A DNA stretch of 64,000 nucleotides. Source: Ignavibacteriota bacterium (GTDB lineage Bacteria > Bacteroidota > Ignavibacteria > Tepidaquicellales > Tepidaquicellaceae). Made by a program: the position numbers and the translations under genes. Shown piece by piece: positions 7,548-15,348 of the stretch. Each line of letters begins with the position of its first letter. The stretch's first letter is position 1. The stretch is taken from positions 62,001-126,000 of the forward strand of contig JACREY010000011.1 of the NCBI GenBank assembly GCA_016218085.1, in the 5' to 3' direction. The notes beneath the pieces are model-generated. The model was not told the origin of the DNA and did not search any database. It saw only the letters and a list, made by a program, of their open reading frames with translations.

Positions 7548-8903
7548 TTATTTTTTTAAGAATAAATGTTCGGGAATTTTTTCAAGCCCGGTAATGTCGC
7601 TGTTGGATTCGTTGTTCCGGATTATGTGAACCTGACCACGCTTGTCTATCATCACTACCTTCGGTCTTAATGTTATGAACTGCATCCATTGAGTCATGTT
7701 GTATGCGCCTACCCTGCTGACAACTACCCGGTCTCCCTTTTTCATAGCCGGCAGATAAACAGATTCCCTTATCTGGTCAATATTCATGCAAAGCGGACCG
7801 TAAATGCTTGTCGTTTCCGAATGAGAAGAAAATTCCTGCGCCGGAGTGATTTTGTGCTCGTACCAGAATGAAGTGAATAAAATATTCACTCCGAAATCCA
7901 CTATCGTTGCATGCCTTCCGTCGGAAAGCTTCTTGTTCGCAAGCACCGTTCCCGCCAGATGACCCGCGTCATCTATCAGCGCCCTTCCCGTTTCAAGTAT
8001 CAGCATCGGCATTCTTTCCGGATCAAGCTGAGAATTAATCAGCGAAGTGGTTATAGCCTCTGCGTAGTCATCAAACGACGGGGATGTGTCTGTACCCAGC
8101 AAGTATGCTCCTTTCAGCGTGTTCTTCGATGCAAAGCCTCCGCCCATGTCTATGTAATTTAAATCGTGATTGTATTTCCTTTTCAGGTTTACCGCAAGGT
8201 CTGCAAGCTTTGTGGCGGCAATGCCGTAAGCACCTGCCGTCATCATAAACGTCCCTACGTGTGTATGAAGCCCTACCATGTCGAGCTTGTTGCTCATCAT
8301 AATTCTGTTTATCGCTTCCCACGCTTCTCCGTTTTCATAATTGAAACCGAACCTGTCCCACATCGGGTAAATTCCGGTATCCATATTGACACGGATGGCT
8401 ACCTTGGGCTTCTTCTTGTGCTTCGGGGCAATATCAATCAGCGTGTACATTTCATCGAAGTGGTCTATGTGAATCAGGGAACCGTTTTCTACTGCCAGAT
8501 TCAGGTCGTCTTCGGTTTTCTCGGGACCGTTGAATATAATCCTGTTCCCGTCCACACCAAGACTTAATGCCTTGTCGTATTCAAAACGCGATACCACTTC
8601 TGCCCAGGAACCTTCCTGGTGAAAAAGACTGCATACTGCGTTCAGATAATTTGTCTTGTATGACCAGGCAAACTGCACTTTCGGATACCTTGTTTCGAAT
8701 GCGCGCTTCGCTTCGGATATTGTACTGCGTATTGTCTTTTCCGAAAGTACAAACAGCGGCGAGCCGTATTCGGCAAGCAGGTCCTTCACAGGCACATCAT
8801 CTATGTGTGTGAATGCCTCAAATTCTGTCTTCAGACCGAACTTGTGTGACGGTCCTATATTTAGTTTTTTTATTAACGGTCTTTCGAAATTTAATTTCTT
8901 CAT
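7548..8903 (-). CDS. PLP-dependent decarboxylase, diaminopimelate/ornithine decarboxylase type
   Basis: 451 residues, fold type III (alanine-racemase barrel plus beta domain). The PLP lysine is K83 in FAWSYKTNYL; further signatures are HTHVGT, the glycine-rich MGGGF phosphate loop, ETGRAL, and YGPLCMNID with the catalytic-type cysteine near the C-terminal domain. The family decarboxylates basic or D-amino acids such as meso-diaminopimelate, lysine, ornithine or arginine. Because it is placed in an operon with ATP-grasp and PqqD-like genes and not with lysA partners, it more likely makes an amine or modifies an amino acid for a conjugate than serves lysine synthesis. Substrate unknown. Confidence 0.85.
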   Translation of the reverse strand: MKKLNFERPLIKKLNIGPSHKFGLKTEFEAFTHIDDVPVKDLLAEYGSPLFVLSEKTIRSTISEAKRAFETRYPKVQFAWSYKTNYLNAVCSLFHQEGSWAEVVSRFEYDKALSLGVDGNRIIFNGPEKTEDDLNLAVENGSLIHIDHFDEMYTLIDIAPKHKKKPKVAIRVNMDTGIYPMWDRFGFNYENGEAWEAINRIMMSNKLDMVGLHTHVGTFMMTAGAYGIAATKLADLAVNLKRKYNHDLNYIDMGGGFASKNTLKGAYLLGTDTSPSFDDYAEAITTSLINSQLDPERMPMLILETGRALIDDAGHLAGTVLANKKLSDGRHATIVDFGVNILFTSFWYEHKITPAQEFSSHSETTSIYGPLCMNIDQIRESVYLPAMKKGDRVVVSRVGAYNMTQWMQFITLRPKVVMIDKRGQVHIIRNNESNSDITGLEKIPEHLFLKK

Positions 8904-8915
8904 ATGATTTCATTT

Positions 8916-9962
8916 TTAAAGTTCTGCATTATGTGTTAGTTTCTCGAATTCCGATATGTCGCAGATTAACTCGTATGAATACCGGATGAAAAGCTTCCCG
9001 CTTTTAAATTTCCTGAAAGGTGCCGTCTCCATTCCAAGCGCCAGCTTTATAAGGGATTCGGGAAGATTCTGCCCGACACCTACTGCCAGGTAAACCCACG
9101 CGGGAAGACGAGGATTTATTTCTATCAGGTAATATTCGTTTTCCTCCGTCTTTATAAGCTCAAGCTCCATTCCGCCGCGCCATTTTGTTTTCTTTATAAG
9201 CTTCCTTGTCAGTGTGAGAAGCTCCCTGTCGTCTATGCTGATTCCTGCCCACGCTTTTCCCTTGTCCGTTATATACTGCTTCTTCATCGGCACCGCTCCT
9301 ATCGTGTTTCCCTGTCCGTCTCCGAGTGCAACTACATTGACCTCAGTCCCTTCGATAAATTCCTGTATAATAATGGGCAGCCCCCACTTGCCGCTTATCT
9401 TGTAATAGTACATCTTTGCCTGCTCGGGTGTGTGCACAATCTGCGCATCGTAATACTTTCCCTTTATAAGCAGCGGATACGAAAATTCATCCGTTACATT
9501 GTAAAGCTCTTTTTCGGAAAATACCGCCCTGCTGTTCGGTACCTTTACTTTGTACTTTTTTCCGAATTGAGGCAAGACTGCTTTCTGCCTCTCCTCGAAC
9601 TGCGATAATGCGGGCAGAAAAGTTTTTATACCCATCTTCTCCAGCTTGTCGGCGGATTTCATGAAAGTGTATAACTCCGCATCAAAATTCGGAATCAGTA
9701 CGTCTATCTTTTCCTTCTCATTTATATATTCAAGCCTCTTAAGCAAAATGTCCGAACCTGCCGTGGGATAAGGAATCTGATAGGATTTATTTACAAGGTC
9801 GTGCATGTAAATTCCCGGTTCAAGATTTTCGTAAGCAAGGCCTATTATCCTTGCATCAAAAATTTTTGATTCGAGTATTCCTCTTATAACAGGAATGCCC
9901 GGTCCCGGATTGTCTGTGTTATTCAGCCCCGTCAGGGCAACAGTGATTTTCTTTTTCTTCAT
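8916..9962 (-). CDS. ATP-grasp ligase
   Basis: 348 residues. An N-terminal pre-ATP-grasp Rossmann-like domain (residues 1 to about 110, PGPGIPVIRGI) is followed by an ATP-grasp domain with the ATP-binding lysine in LLIKGKYYD, the QEFIEGTEVNVV strand, and the metal-binding MELELIKT and EINPRLPAW segments, resembling the carbamoyl-phosphate synthase/PylC branch. Such enzymes join a carboxylate to an amine or thiol using ATP via an acyl phosphate. The gene shares one base with the stop of the PqqD-like gene (TAATG) and ends 12 bases before the decarboxylase, so the three are co-translated. A model in which it ligates the decarboxylase product is inference. Confidence 0.85.
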   Translation of the reverse strand: MKKKKITVALTGLNNTDNPGPGIPVIRGILESKIFDARIIGLAYENLEPGIYMHDLVNKSYQIPYPTAGSDILLKRLEYINEKEKIDVLIPNFDAELYTFMKSADKLEKMGIKTFLPALSQFEERQKAVLPQFGKKYKVKVPNSRAVFSEKELYNVTDEFSYPLLIKGKYYDAQIVHTPEQAKMYYYKISGKWGLPIIIQEFIEGTEVNVVALGDGQGNTIGAVPMKKQYITDKGKAWAGISIDDRELLTLTRKLIKKTKWRGGMELELIKTEENEYYLIEINPRLPAWVYLAVGVGQNLPESLIKLALGMETAPFRKFKSGKLFIRYSYELICDISEFEKLTHNAEL

Positions 9963-10204
9963 TAATCTTCTGCGATGTTAAGCTTTTTTAAGGTTTCTAT
10001 GAATTCATCATAACTTTTGTTCAGAATCGATTTGCTTACATCATACTTTTCAAAAAGGGCATTTTTTATCTCCTCCTCGCTCATTTCCTTTTTCAGCATG
10101 TCCAAAATTTCCGTAGCTATCGGATTCATCGAATATGAATCACCTGATGCCGGATTAAAAATAAATCCAGTTTCGCTGACTGCAATTTTTTTGTTTATTT
10201 TCAT
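9962..10204 (-). CDS. PqqD-like peptide-binding protein
   Basis: 80 residues, the usual size for PqqD-family proteins. The pattern (N-terminal strands, ISETGFIFNPASGDSYSMN, then ATEILDMLKKEMSEEEI and a C-terminal helix FIETLKKLNI) is the winged-helix PqqD/RRE layout with the 'N-x-TA/ATEIL' element. PqqD and related RiPP recognition elements hold a peptide substrate for modifying enzymes; relatives in other clusters accompany ATP-grasp or HprK-like enzymes. It is the first gene of the six-gene operon. No short precursor peptide gene is evident nearby in the 260 bases upstream, so the peptide, if any, may be encoded elsewhere. Confidence 0.7.
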   Translation of the reverse strand: MKINKKIAVSETGFIFNPASGDSYSMNPIATEILDMLKKEMSEEEIKNALFEKYDVSKSILNKSYDEFIETLKKLNIAED

Positions 10205-10404
10205 AGCTTTATTTTTAATTTGAATACTTTCTATTAGTCAAGTCTTATATTATAGACAATTATCGGACCAAAAATGTTTACTCTTCTACCTGCATTTTTG
10301 CAATCTTTTACAATAATTTACAAATTATGATTCGACAAAAATGACGAATTAACCCGGTTTTAACCGAATTTGACGTGCTTTTTAATTCTTTTAATTATAG
10401 ATAC
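10205..10404. promoter_or_regulatory. Upstream region of the PqqD/ATP-grasp operon
   Basis: About 200 bases of AT-rich non-coding DNA between the operon start (10204) and the terminator at 10405-10446. It must hold the operon promoter. A small dyad CGGTT-TT-AACCG lies at about 10354-10366. On the minus strand TTGACT occurs about 40 bases before the first ATG, but no convincing matching -10 element follows at the right distance, so I do not assign a promoter. Confidence 0.35.
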
Positions 10405-10446
10405 AAAAAAAAACAGTAAATAATTACTTATTTACTGTTTTTTTTT
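10405..10446. terminator. Bidirectional intrinsic terminator
   Basis: A perfect 19-base stem, nine A then CAGTAAATAA paired with TTATTTACTG then nine T, with a TTAC loop. It follows the Spy-like gene on the minus strand (stop at 10465) and has U-runs in both directions. Confidence 0.85.
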
Positions 10447-10464
10447 AAACCGGATTTCTAATAC

Positions 10465-11028
10465 CTATCGGGGGGGCGGTCCTTTTGGACCCATCTTTTT
10501 TGTTATATCTTTCAACAATAAATCAAATTTCTCTTTCTGCTTTTCATCGCAAATCTCCCTTACGCTTTTAAAATGCCTGAAAGATAGCAGCTGGAGCTCC
10601 TTTTGCTTCGCTGATGACAGTGCGGCATATTCTTCGGCTTTCTTCTCATCTCCGCCTGACTTTATCAGTTCCATCATATCATCCATTGACTTGTGCATCT
10701 CGTCTATTAATTTTCTCGATGATTCAAAATGCTCGTCTCTGAGCTTCGCAAATTTCTCGCCCTGCTCGGGTGTGAATCTGAGCTCTTCGGCAAGAAACAT
10801 CTTTCCGTCCATTTGCATATGTTCACCCGGAGGATGCTGCATTCCGGGAGGCTGCATTCCGGGGTGCTGCATTCCGGGGTGCTGCATTCCGGGAGGCATG
10901 TGACTCCCGATTAAAGGAGGCTTTCCGCAGGATCTCATCAGCCACATCGAACCTACTGAAGCTACGTTCAGTACGATTAATACCGCAAGTACTATGTAAA
11001 GAACTCTGTTTTTGGTTGTCGGTTCCAT
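10465..11028 (-). CDS. Spy/CpxP-like periplasmic protein with GMQHP repeats
   Basis: The ATG at 11026-11028 (MEPTTKNRVLY...) is preferred over the upstream in-frame ATG at 11082, because the latter would lie inside the preceding gene. The product is about 187 residues: an N-terminal membrane anchor (VLYIVLAVLIVLNVASVGSMWL), a methionine/histidine/proline-rich linker with tandem GMQHP-type pentads (10840-10903 in DNA), and a helical region (LRFTPEQGEKFAKLRDEHF ... RHFKSVREICDEKQKEKF) with the LTPEQ-like pattern of Spy/CpxP/CnrX metal-sensor proteins. Met/His-rich linkers often bind copper or other metals. It is the third gene of a sigma/anti-sigma operon and is probably the periplasmic sensor or stress chaperone of that system. 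Confidence 0.75.
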   Translation of the reverse strand: MEPTTKNRVLYIVLAVLIVLNVASVGSMWLMRSCGKPPLIGSHMPPGMQHPGMQHPGMQPPGMQHPPGEHMQMDGKMFLAEELRFTPEQGEKFAKLRDEHFESSRKLIDEMHKSMDDMMELIKSGGDEKKAEEYAALSSAKQKELQLLSFRHFKSVREICDEKQKEKFDLLLKDITKKMGPKGPPPR

Positions 11029-11038
11029 AAAAGTTTTT

Positions 11039-11380
11039 TTAATAAAAATAAAAATTGTTTGTTGATGAATATTCGGATGCAAGAGAATTTATCTGCGCCT
11101 GCCTTACGCTGTCAGATGCATTTGTGACGGCGGATACAACTGCCCCGTCGTAAATATTATTACTCTGTATGGAAAACAGTGTCGCAAGGTTTGCAAAGAA
11201 ACAGATAATCACTGTGACAAAGGCAAGCCTGAAATTAAATTTCCTGCTTTCCCTTTCCGGCTCGTTTATTCCGTTCAGAATTTTATTGAATAAATATGGA
11301 TTCACGTCGGCCTTTTTGATGCCGTTCAGCACCTGAAGCGTTTTTTCTGTCTCGTTTTCTATTAAATTTTTCTTTTCCAT
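11039..11380 (-). CDS. Single-span membrane protein, anti-sigma factor candidate
   Basis: 113 residues: a cytoplasmic N-terminal helical part of about 50 residues, one transmembrane helix (LAFVTVIICFFANLATLF) and a short outer tail. Size, topology and position directly after an ECF sigma gene (43-base gap) are those of a small anti-sigma factor, although no zinc-binding HxxxCxxC motif is present. The outer tail probably meets the Spy-like protein encoded next. I infer the function from context, not from a family match. Confidence 0.6.
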   Translation of the reverse strand: MEKKNLIENETEKTLQVLNGIKKADVNPYLFNKILNGINEPERESRKFNFRLAFVTVIICFFANLATLFSIQSNNIYDGAVVSAVTNASDSVRQAQINSLASEYSSTNNFYFY

Positions 11381-11423
11381 CCTTCTTTTTCTTTAGATGT
11401 TACTTTTTATAAATACTTGCGGA

Positions 11424-11990
11424 TTAAATTTTATCATTATAATAATTATACAGTTCCTTTTTCAGATTTTCCTTTGCCCTGAAAATAAGCGACTCCACCG
11501 ACGAATGCGATACCTTCATTATTTCGCTGATTTCCTTATAACTTAAATGGTCTATCTTATTGAGTAAAAATGCCGTCTTCTGGTTTTCGGTAAGTTTGTC
11601 TATCGCTTTAAATAATATTTTTGCTCTGTCTTTGTTTTCCGCTATTATTCCGGGATGAAGAAAATCGGGCAGCTCTTCTGCTTCTTCCTTTGCGAAAATG
11701 GATTTTACTATAGCAAATCTTTTTTTTCTTTTTTTGCTTCGGATGAATTCAAGCGATTTGTTCACGGCAATTCTGTATATCCACGTGGAGAGACTCGAGT
11801 CGCGGTTGAAGTTTTTTATTGACCTGTGAATAAGAATGAATATTTCCTGTGTTATGTCTTCGGCATCTTCCGTGCTCTGCAAAAAACCAAGCGCAGTATT
11901 ATACACCCTCGAAGAAAATGTATCATACAATTCCCTGAATGCTGCCTCGTCATTTTCTATTATGCGGTCTATTAATTTATTTTCTTCCAA
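11424..11990 (-). CDS. ECF-type RNA polymerase sigma factor
   Basis: 188 residues. Region 2 is near residues 10-85 (FRELYDTFSSRVYNTAL ... DAEDITQEIFI ... STWIYRIAVN) and region 4 near 125-180 (LTENQKTAFLLNKIDHLSYKEI ... SVESLIFRAKENLKK), with a charged linker between. It directs RNA polymerase to promoters of an extracytoplasmic response. Together with the downstream anti-sigma candidate and the Met/His-rich Spy-like protein, the stimulus may be metal or envelope stress. The operon ends at the strong terminator at 10405-10446. Confidence 0.92.
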   Translation of the reverse strand: MEENKLIDRIIENDEAAFRELYDTFSSRVYNTALGFLQSTEDAEDITQEIFILIHRSIKNFNRDSSLSTWIYRIAVNKSLEFIRSKKRKKRFAIVKSIFAKEEAEELPDFLHPGIIAENKDRAKILFKAIDKLTENQKTAFLLNKIDHLSYKEISEIMKVSHSSVESLIFRAKENLKKELYNYYNDKI

Positions 11991-12205
11991 TAATTTTTTG
12001 ACAAATACTAAATACTAATTTCGAAAAACTAAACAAATTCTAAATACCAAATGCCAAATAAAATTTTTATTTAGAAATTAGAATTTAGATTTTAGAATTT
12101 ACCGTTAAAATTCTAAATAATATCTAAATTTTAAATTAAAAAAATAAGTTGTTTCGATTTTAATTTTTCGTATTTGCTTAGAATTTAGATATTCGGATTT
12201 AGGAT
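11991..12205. repeat. AT-rich low-complexity repeat tract
   Basis: 215 bases of degenerate repeats of the form AAATACCAAATGCCAAAT and TTAGAATTTAGA, including an imperfect inverted pair around 12035-12100. The same word style reappears in frame in the C-terminal domains of the genes at 25555 and 50010 (AAATATCAAATACCAAATA...). No gene is visible. Confidence 0.6.
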
Positions 12206-13237
12206 TTAACGAATGATGTCGTTCATTTTTCCCGAGTAAACCAAATCGTTTATCATCGGCTCTTTCAGGAATTCGTGCGGAAATCCTAAATCAATCTTGC
12301 TGACTTCGTTGAGCCGTTGCATCATTTTTTCGGGCAGTGTGAAATTCAGACAATCCAGAGAATCCCTTATCTGGGCTTCTGTTCTTGCTCCGACTATCGG
12401 AATGAAGCTCCCCTTCTGCTGTCGAACCCAGTTAAGCGCAACCTGTCCGGGAGTAACTCCCATTTCTTCGGCTACACGCACAACTTCTTTTGCAATTTCC
12501 GTGCTTCTTTCGTTAAGACGTTTGCTTCCTTCGGGAACGCGGTGCGGCTCATCTGATTTTTTATTCAGGTACTTGCCCGTCAACGCTCCGCCTGCAAGTG
12601 CCGCCCAGGGAGTTACGGTCATTCCAAATGCATTTGCCATCGGAATTAAATCCCTTTCAGGTGTGCGTTGAATCAAACTGAATTCGATTTGCAATGCGAC
12701 AAACTTAGTCCAGCCACGAAGCTCGGCAATTGTGTTTGACTTTGCTACTATCCACGCAGGTGTATCTGAAATTCCTATGTACAGAATTTTTCCCGCCCTC
12801 ACCATATCATCAAGCGCTCGCATTACTTCCTCTTCGGGAGTGTGAAAATCCCATGCGTGAACCCAGTATAAATCTATGTAATCGGTTTTTAATCTTTTCA
12901 GACTCTGCTCGAGCGAGTACACCATATTTTTTCTGCTGTTGCCGGAAGCAAGCACATCATCTTTTCTTCCGGGATTGTAAAGTGTGTATTTTGTTGCAAG
13001 GACAAAACTGTCCCTTTTTGATGCGATAAAATCACCGGTAAATTTTTCGCTTGTACCGTCGTGATATCGATTTGCGGTATCCAGAAAATTTCCCCCTTTG
13101 CTTACGAAGGCATCGAATATTTTTTTGCTCTCATCCTTTTCCGCGCCCATTGCGCCCCACTCCTTGCCGAATGTCATAGTGCCGAGACAAATTTCCGAAA
13201 CCCTAAGCCCGCTTTTTCCAAGTAATTTGTATTTCAT
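12206..13237 (-). CDS. Aldo/keto reductase
   Basis: 343 residues, usual length. The catalytic tetrad is visible: D53 and Y58 in FLDTANRYHDG, K83 in LATKYT, and histidine in YWVHAWDF. C-terminal cofactor contacts include FIPIVGARTEAQIRDSL. It resembles the general-stress/YghZ-type AKRs that reduce aldehydes with NADPH. It is a single-gene unit flanked by repeats on both sides. The substrate is not predictable. Confidence 0.9.
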   Translation of the reverse strand: MKYKLLGKSGLRVSEICLGTMTFGKEWGAMGAEKDESKKIFDAFVSKGGNFLDTANRYHDGTSEKFTGDFIASKRDSFVLATKYTLYNPGRKDDVLASGNSRKNMVYSLEQSLKRLKTDYIDLYWVHAWDFHTPEEEVMRALDDMVRAGKILYIGISDTPAWIVAKSNTIAELRGWTKFVALQIEFSLIQRTPERDLIPMANAFGMTVTPWAALAGGALTGKYLNKKSDEPHRVPEGSKRLNERSTEIAKEVVRVAEEMGVTPGQVALNWVRQQKGSFIPIVGARTEAQIRDSLDCLNFTLPEKMMQRLNEVSKIDLGFPHEFLKEPMINDLVYSGKMNDIIR

Positions 13238-13302
13238 AATCTTATTGTTTTATTTATTACCGAAACTTAAAAAGAAATATTGTGATTCGAAACGCAAAAA
13301 AA

Positions 13303-13359
13303 GGGAGGGGGGGGTAAAGCTCGCCATATCCCTCGTTACGAAGCTCCTGCTTCGTAACG
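13303..13359. repeat. G-run and CGTTACGAAGC hairpin
   Basis: A GGGAGGGGGGGG tract at about 13303-13314, followed by a perfect hairpin at 13334-13359 (stem CGTTACGAAGC, loop TCCT). The same hairpin, with loop CCCT, is at 33898-33923, and longer versions with an inserted palindrome are at 15168, 15234 and 34110. Confidence 0.8.
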
Positions 13360-13361
13360 CA

Positions 13362-13823
13362 TCATAGTTTTTCCCTCAGCATTAAAATAATTTTCTCAAG
13401 CCTTCTTTGTAGTGTCTCCTCTTTCTTCGCAGTGGAAATCCATTCGGCATATTCCTTGCGGTGGGAATAGGATAGCTTATCGAATATTTTTTTCTCTTTC
13501 GGATTTTTTGCAAGATGCTTTTTAAGCACGGGCGGGATTTCTACAATCCTTTCTTCCGTATCGATTTCAAGCGTGACATTCACAACATCGCCTGCCGACT
13601 TGCCAAATTCCGCCATCAGCGCGGTTTTAAGACCCATACAGTGATTCCCTTTTCCGTCAGGCATCAGCAGTCCGCGATGGAAAAGCTTATCTACGTTTGC
13701 CTTTACCTTAACAGATTTTTTTGTTCCCCATACTTCCGGTATGCTGTAGGGTACATAAAAATAACACGTGCTTTTTGTATTCTTAACCGGCAAAAGCTCC
13801 GCTTTGAATTTAAGAATCTGCAT
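13362..13823 (-). CDS. DUF1905/YdeI-like protein
   Basis: 153 residues. The N-terminal half (FYVPYSIPEVWGTKKSVKVKANVD ... LMPDGKGNHCMGLKTALMAEFGKSAGDVVNVTLEID) matches the DUF1905 beta-barrel pattern; the C-terminal half (PPVLKKHLAKNPKEKKIFDKLSYSHRKEY...) matches the bacteriocin-protection YdeI/OmpD-associated helical domain. No catalytic activity is established for the family as far as I know. No signal peptide, so it is cytoplasmic. Confidence 0.8.
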   Translation of the reverse strand: MQILKFKAELLPVKNTKSTCYFYVPYSIPEVWGTKKSVKVKANVDKLFHRGLLMPDGKGNHCMGLKTALMAEFGKSAGDVVNVTLEIDTEERIVEIPPVLKKHLAKNPKEKKIFDKLSYSHRKEYAEWISTAKKEETLQRRLEKIILMLREKL

Positions 13824-13859
13824 AATTAGTCGCTCCTACTTTTTACGTTTTACAATTTA

Positions 13860-15095
13860 CTATTTACGTTTTACGCTCTGATATATTTTATCCGTCTCCA
13901 CCCTCTCCACCAGCGAGCTGTTCCAGACACGGAGGAAAACCTCTTCCAGCGCAGAGTTTACTTTCTTGCTTTGAATAATCATCGTTGCATTTCTCGATTC
14001 ATAAAAATATCCGCGCTCCCAGTTCGAAGTGCTCACCCAGCTGATATCGGAATCCGCTATCAGGTACTTGCAGTGGTCAACCCTTGAATACGGAATGAAT
14101 CCGCCGCTGTATTCGGGAATGCTGCTGAATTTGATTTCGATATTAGGCACCGTTGATAAATCCTGAATGTTTTCCGTTGCGCCTTTTTTGATTGCCCAGT
14201 TGGAGAAAATAATTTTGATTTTCACTCCGCGCGCCGCCGCATCGCGGAGAGCTTTATCTATTTTATCGAATTCCTCTTCCTTGTTTTCGCCTTTTAAAGA
14301 ATATGTCATAACCTGTATGCACAGGCTGCTTTTCGCTTTCTTTATAATTTTTACCAGCTCCGTTATTTCCTTGCTGTACTTCGACGGGGTTACAATACCC
14401 GGACTGAAGGCGGGATATAACTTCACAATTCCGTAATCCGTTGAATTTATTTTTACGGGAGCTTTCGAGCTTAGTTTGCTGTCGCCGAATTTTTTCTTTA
14501 ATTCCTTTATCTTTGAATCATCGTATTCCTCGCACAGCTTCCAGTCAATTTCAAAGATGCTCGAAAAATTTTTTGCTGTTTTTTCATTCTTAACCCGCAC
14601 GCCCATTTCGTGAATGTGCTTAAGCGCGCGCCAATCCATATTCTGGCTGCCGACGAATAAATCAAATTTATCAACAATAAAATATTTGGCGTGCATCACT
14701 CCGCCTGCGATTTTTTTGAAATTTATTTTTCTTAAAGTGATATTTGGAATGTTGTCGAGTTCGTCTGCGGATTTTTCGCTCGATTTGTAAAAACTTTCAT
14801 CTATAATCACTCGCACCTTAACTCCGCGCGCGGCGGCATCTTTCACGGCTTTCAGGATTTTTTCGAGCACTTCACCTTTTTCGTTTGCAATGTAAAAGGT
14901 CTCTATATCGAGCGAGGTCTTTGCGCCGTTAATCATTTCAAGCCACACATCTGCGGCGCGGGGGAGCTTCGACTGCTCGAGCACGGTTTCGACGGGAGTA
15001 GATTCAACGAGCCAGAAGTTGTCTTGACTAAAGCCGTAGAGTGAAAACAGAAAAAAGAAAATGGAAAAAAGTAATTTTTTATTTAATAACTTCAT
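13860..15095 (-). CDS. Secreted phospholipase D-like protein
   Basis: 411 residues with a signal peptide (LLFSIFFFLFSLYGFSQ). Two HKD catalytic motifs are present: HAKYFIVDKFDLFVGSQN in the first half and HCKYLIADSDISWVSTSNW in the second, the pair that forms one active site in the PLD superfamily. Likely a periplasmic or surface phosphodiesterase acting on phospholipid or nucleic acid. Its last codons (QSVKRK, then stop) already lie in an intergenic repeat of the form GTAAAACGTAAATAGTAAA, which suggests that the natural C-terminus was altered by repeat spread. Confidence 0.85.
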   Translation of the reverse strand: MKLLNKKLLFSIFFFLFSLYGFSQDNFWLVESTPVETVLEQSKLPRAADVWLEMINGAKTSLDIETFYIANEKGEVLEKILKAVKDAAARGVKVRVIIDESFYKSSEKSADELDNIPNITLRKINFKKIAGGVMHAKYFIVDKFDLFVGSQNMDWRALKHIHEMGVRVKNEKTAKNFSSIFEIDWKLCEEYDDSKIKELKKKFGDSKLSSKAPVKINSTDYGIVKLYPAFSPGIVTPSKYSKEITELVKIIKKAKSSLCIQVMTYSLKGENKEEEFDKIDKALRDAAARGVKIKIIFSNWAIKKGATENIQDLSTVPNIEIKFSSIPEYSGGFIPYSRVDHCKYLIADSDISWVSTSNWERGYFYESRNATMIIQSKKVNSALEEVFLRVWNSSLVERVETDKIYQSVKRK

Positions 15096-15167
15096 ACTTT
15101 ATTTTAATTAAGATATTCTAATAAAAAAACAGAAAAAGGAAAATGGAAAAAGGAAAACAGTATTTAT

Positions 15168-15284
15168 GCGTTACGAAACAGGAGTCCGCCACGGCGGATT
15201 TTCAACTTCGTAACGAGGAGGACGAGATATTGTGCGTTACAAAGCAGAAGTCCACCACGGCGGATTTTCAACTTCGTAACGAGG
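15168..15284. repeat. Tandem pair of composite palindromes
   Basis: Two 51-base units at 15168-15218 and 15234-15284 (66-base period). Each has outer arms GCGTTACGAA / TTCGTAACGAGG and, between them, the palindrome CCGCCACGGCGG followed by ATTTTCAACTTCG. A third copy is at 34110-34162. A small open frame across this pair encodes only the repeats and is not a gene. The wider gap 15096-15568 holds no genes. Confidence 0.85.
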
Positions 15285-15306
15285 GGGGCGAACAAATAGA
15301 AAACTG

Positions 15307-15320
15307 CCCGCCACGGCGGG
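15307..15320. repeat. CCCGCCACGGCGGG palindrome
   Basis: A 14-base palindrome of the GC-rich interspersed family; another copy lies at 15426-15437 in the same gap. Confidence 0.7.
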
Positions 15321-15348
15321 TGCACAGAGCGCATAAATAGTAAAATAA

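Noticed and set aside
8166-8567. 133-codon open frame antisense to the PLP decarboxylase
   Set aside because: Shadow of a conserved gene; no coding features of its own.
7548-8903. Ordinary lysA
   Set aside because: Family signatures fit the broad fold, but the operon context is biosynthesis with ATP-grasp and PqqD-like genes; not excluded completely.
10205-10404. RiPP precursor peptide gene upstream of the PqqD-like gene
   Set aside because: No short frame with a plausible leader and start in this gap on the operon strand.
15143-15340. Open frame of 65 codons on the plus strand
   Set aside because: It is translated entirely from the tandem composite palindromes; the two halves are the same repeat, with no start signal or family.
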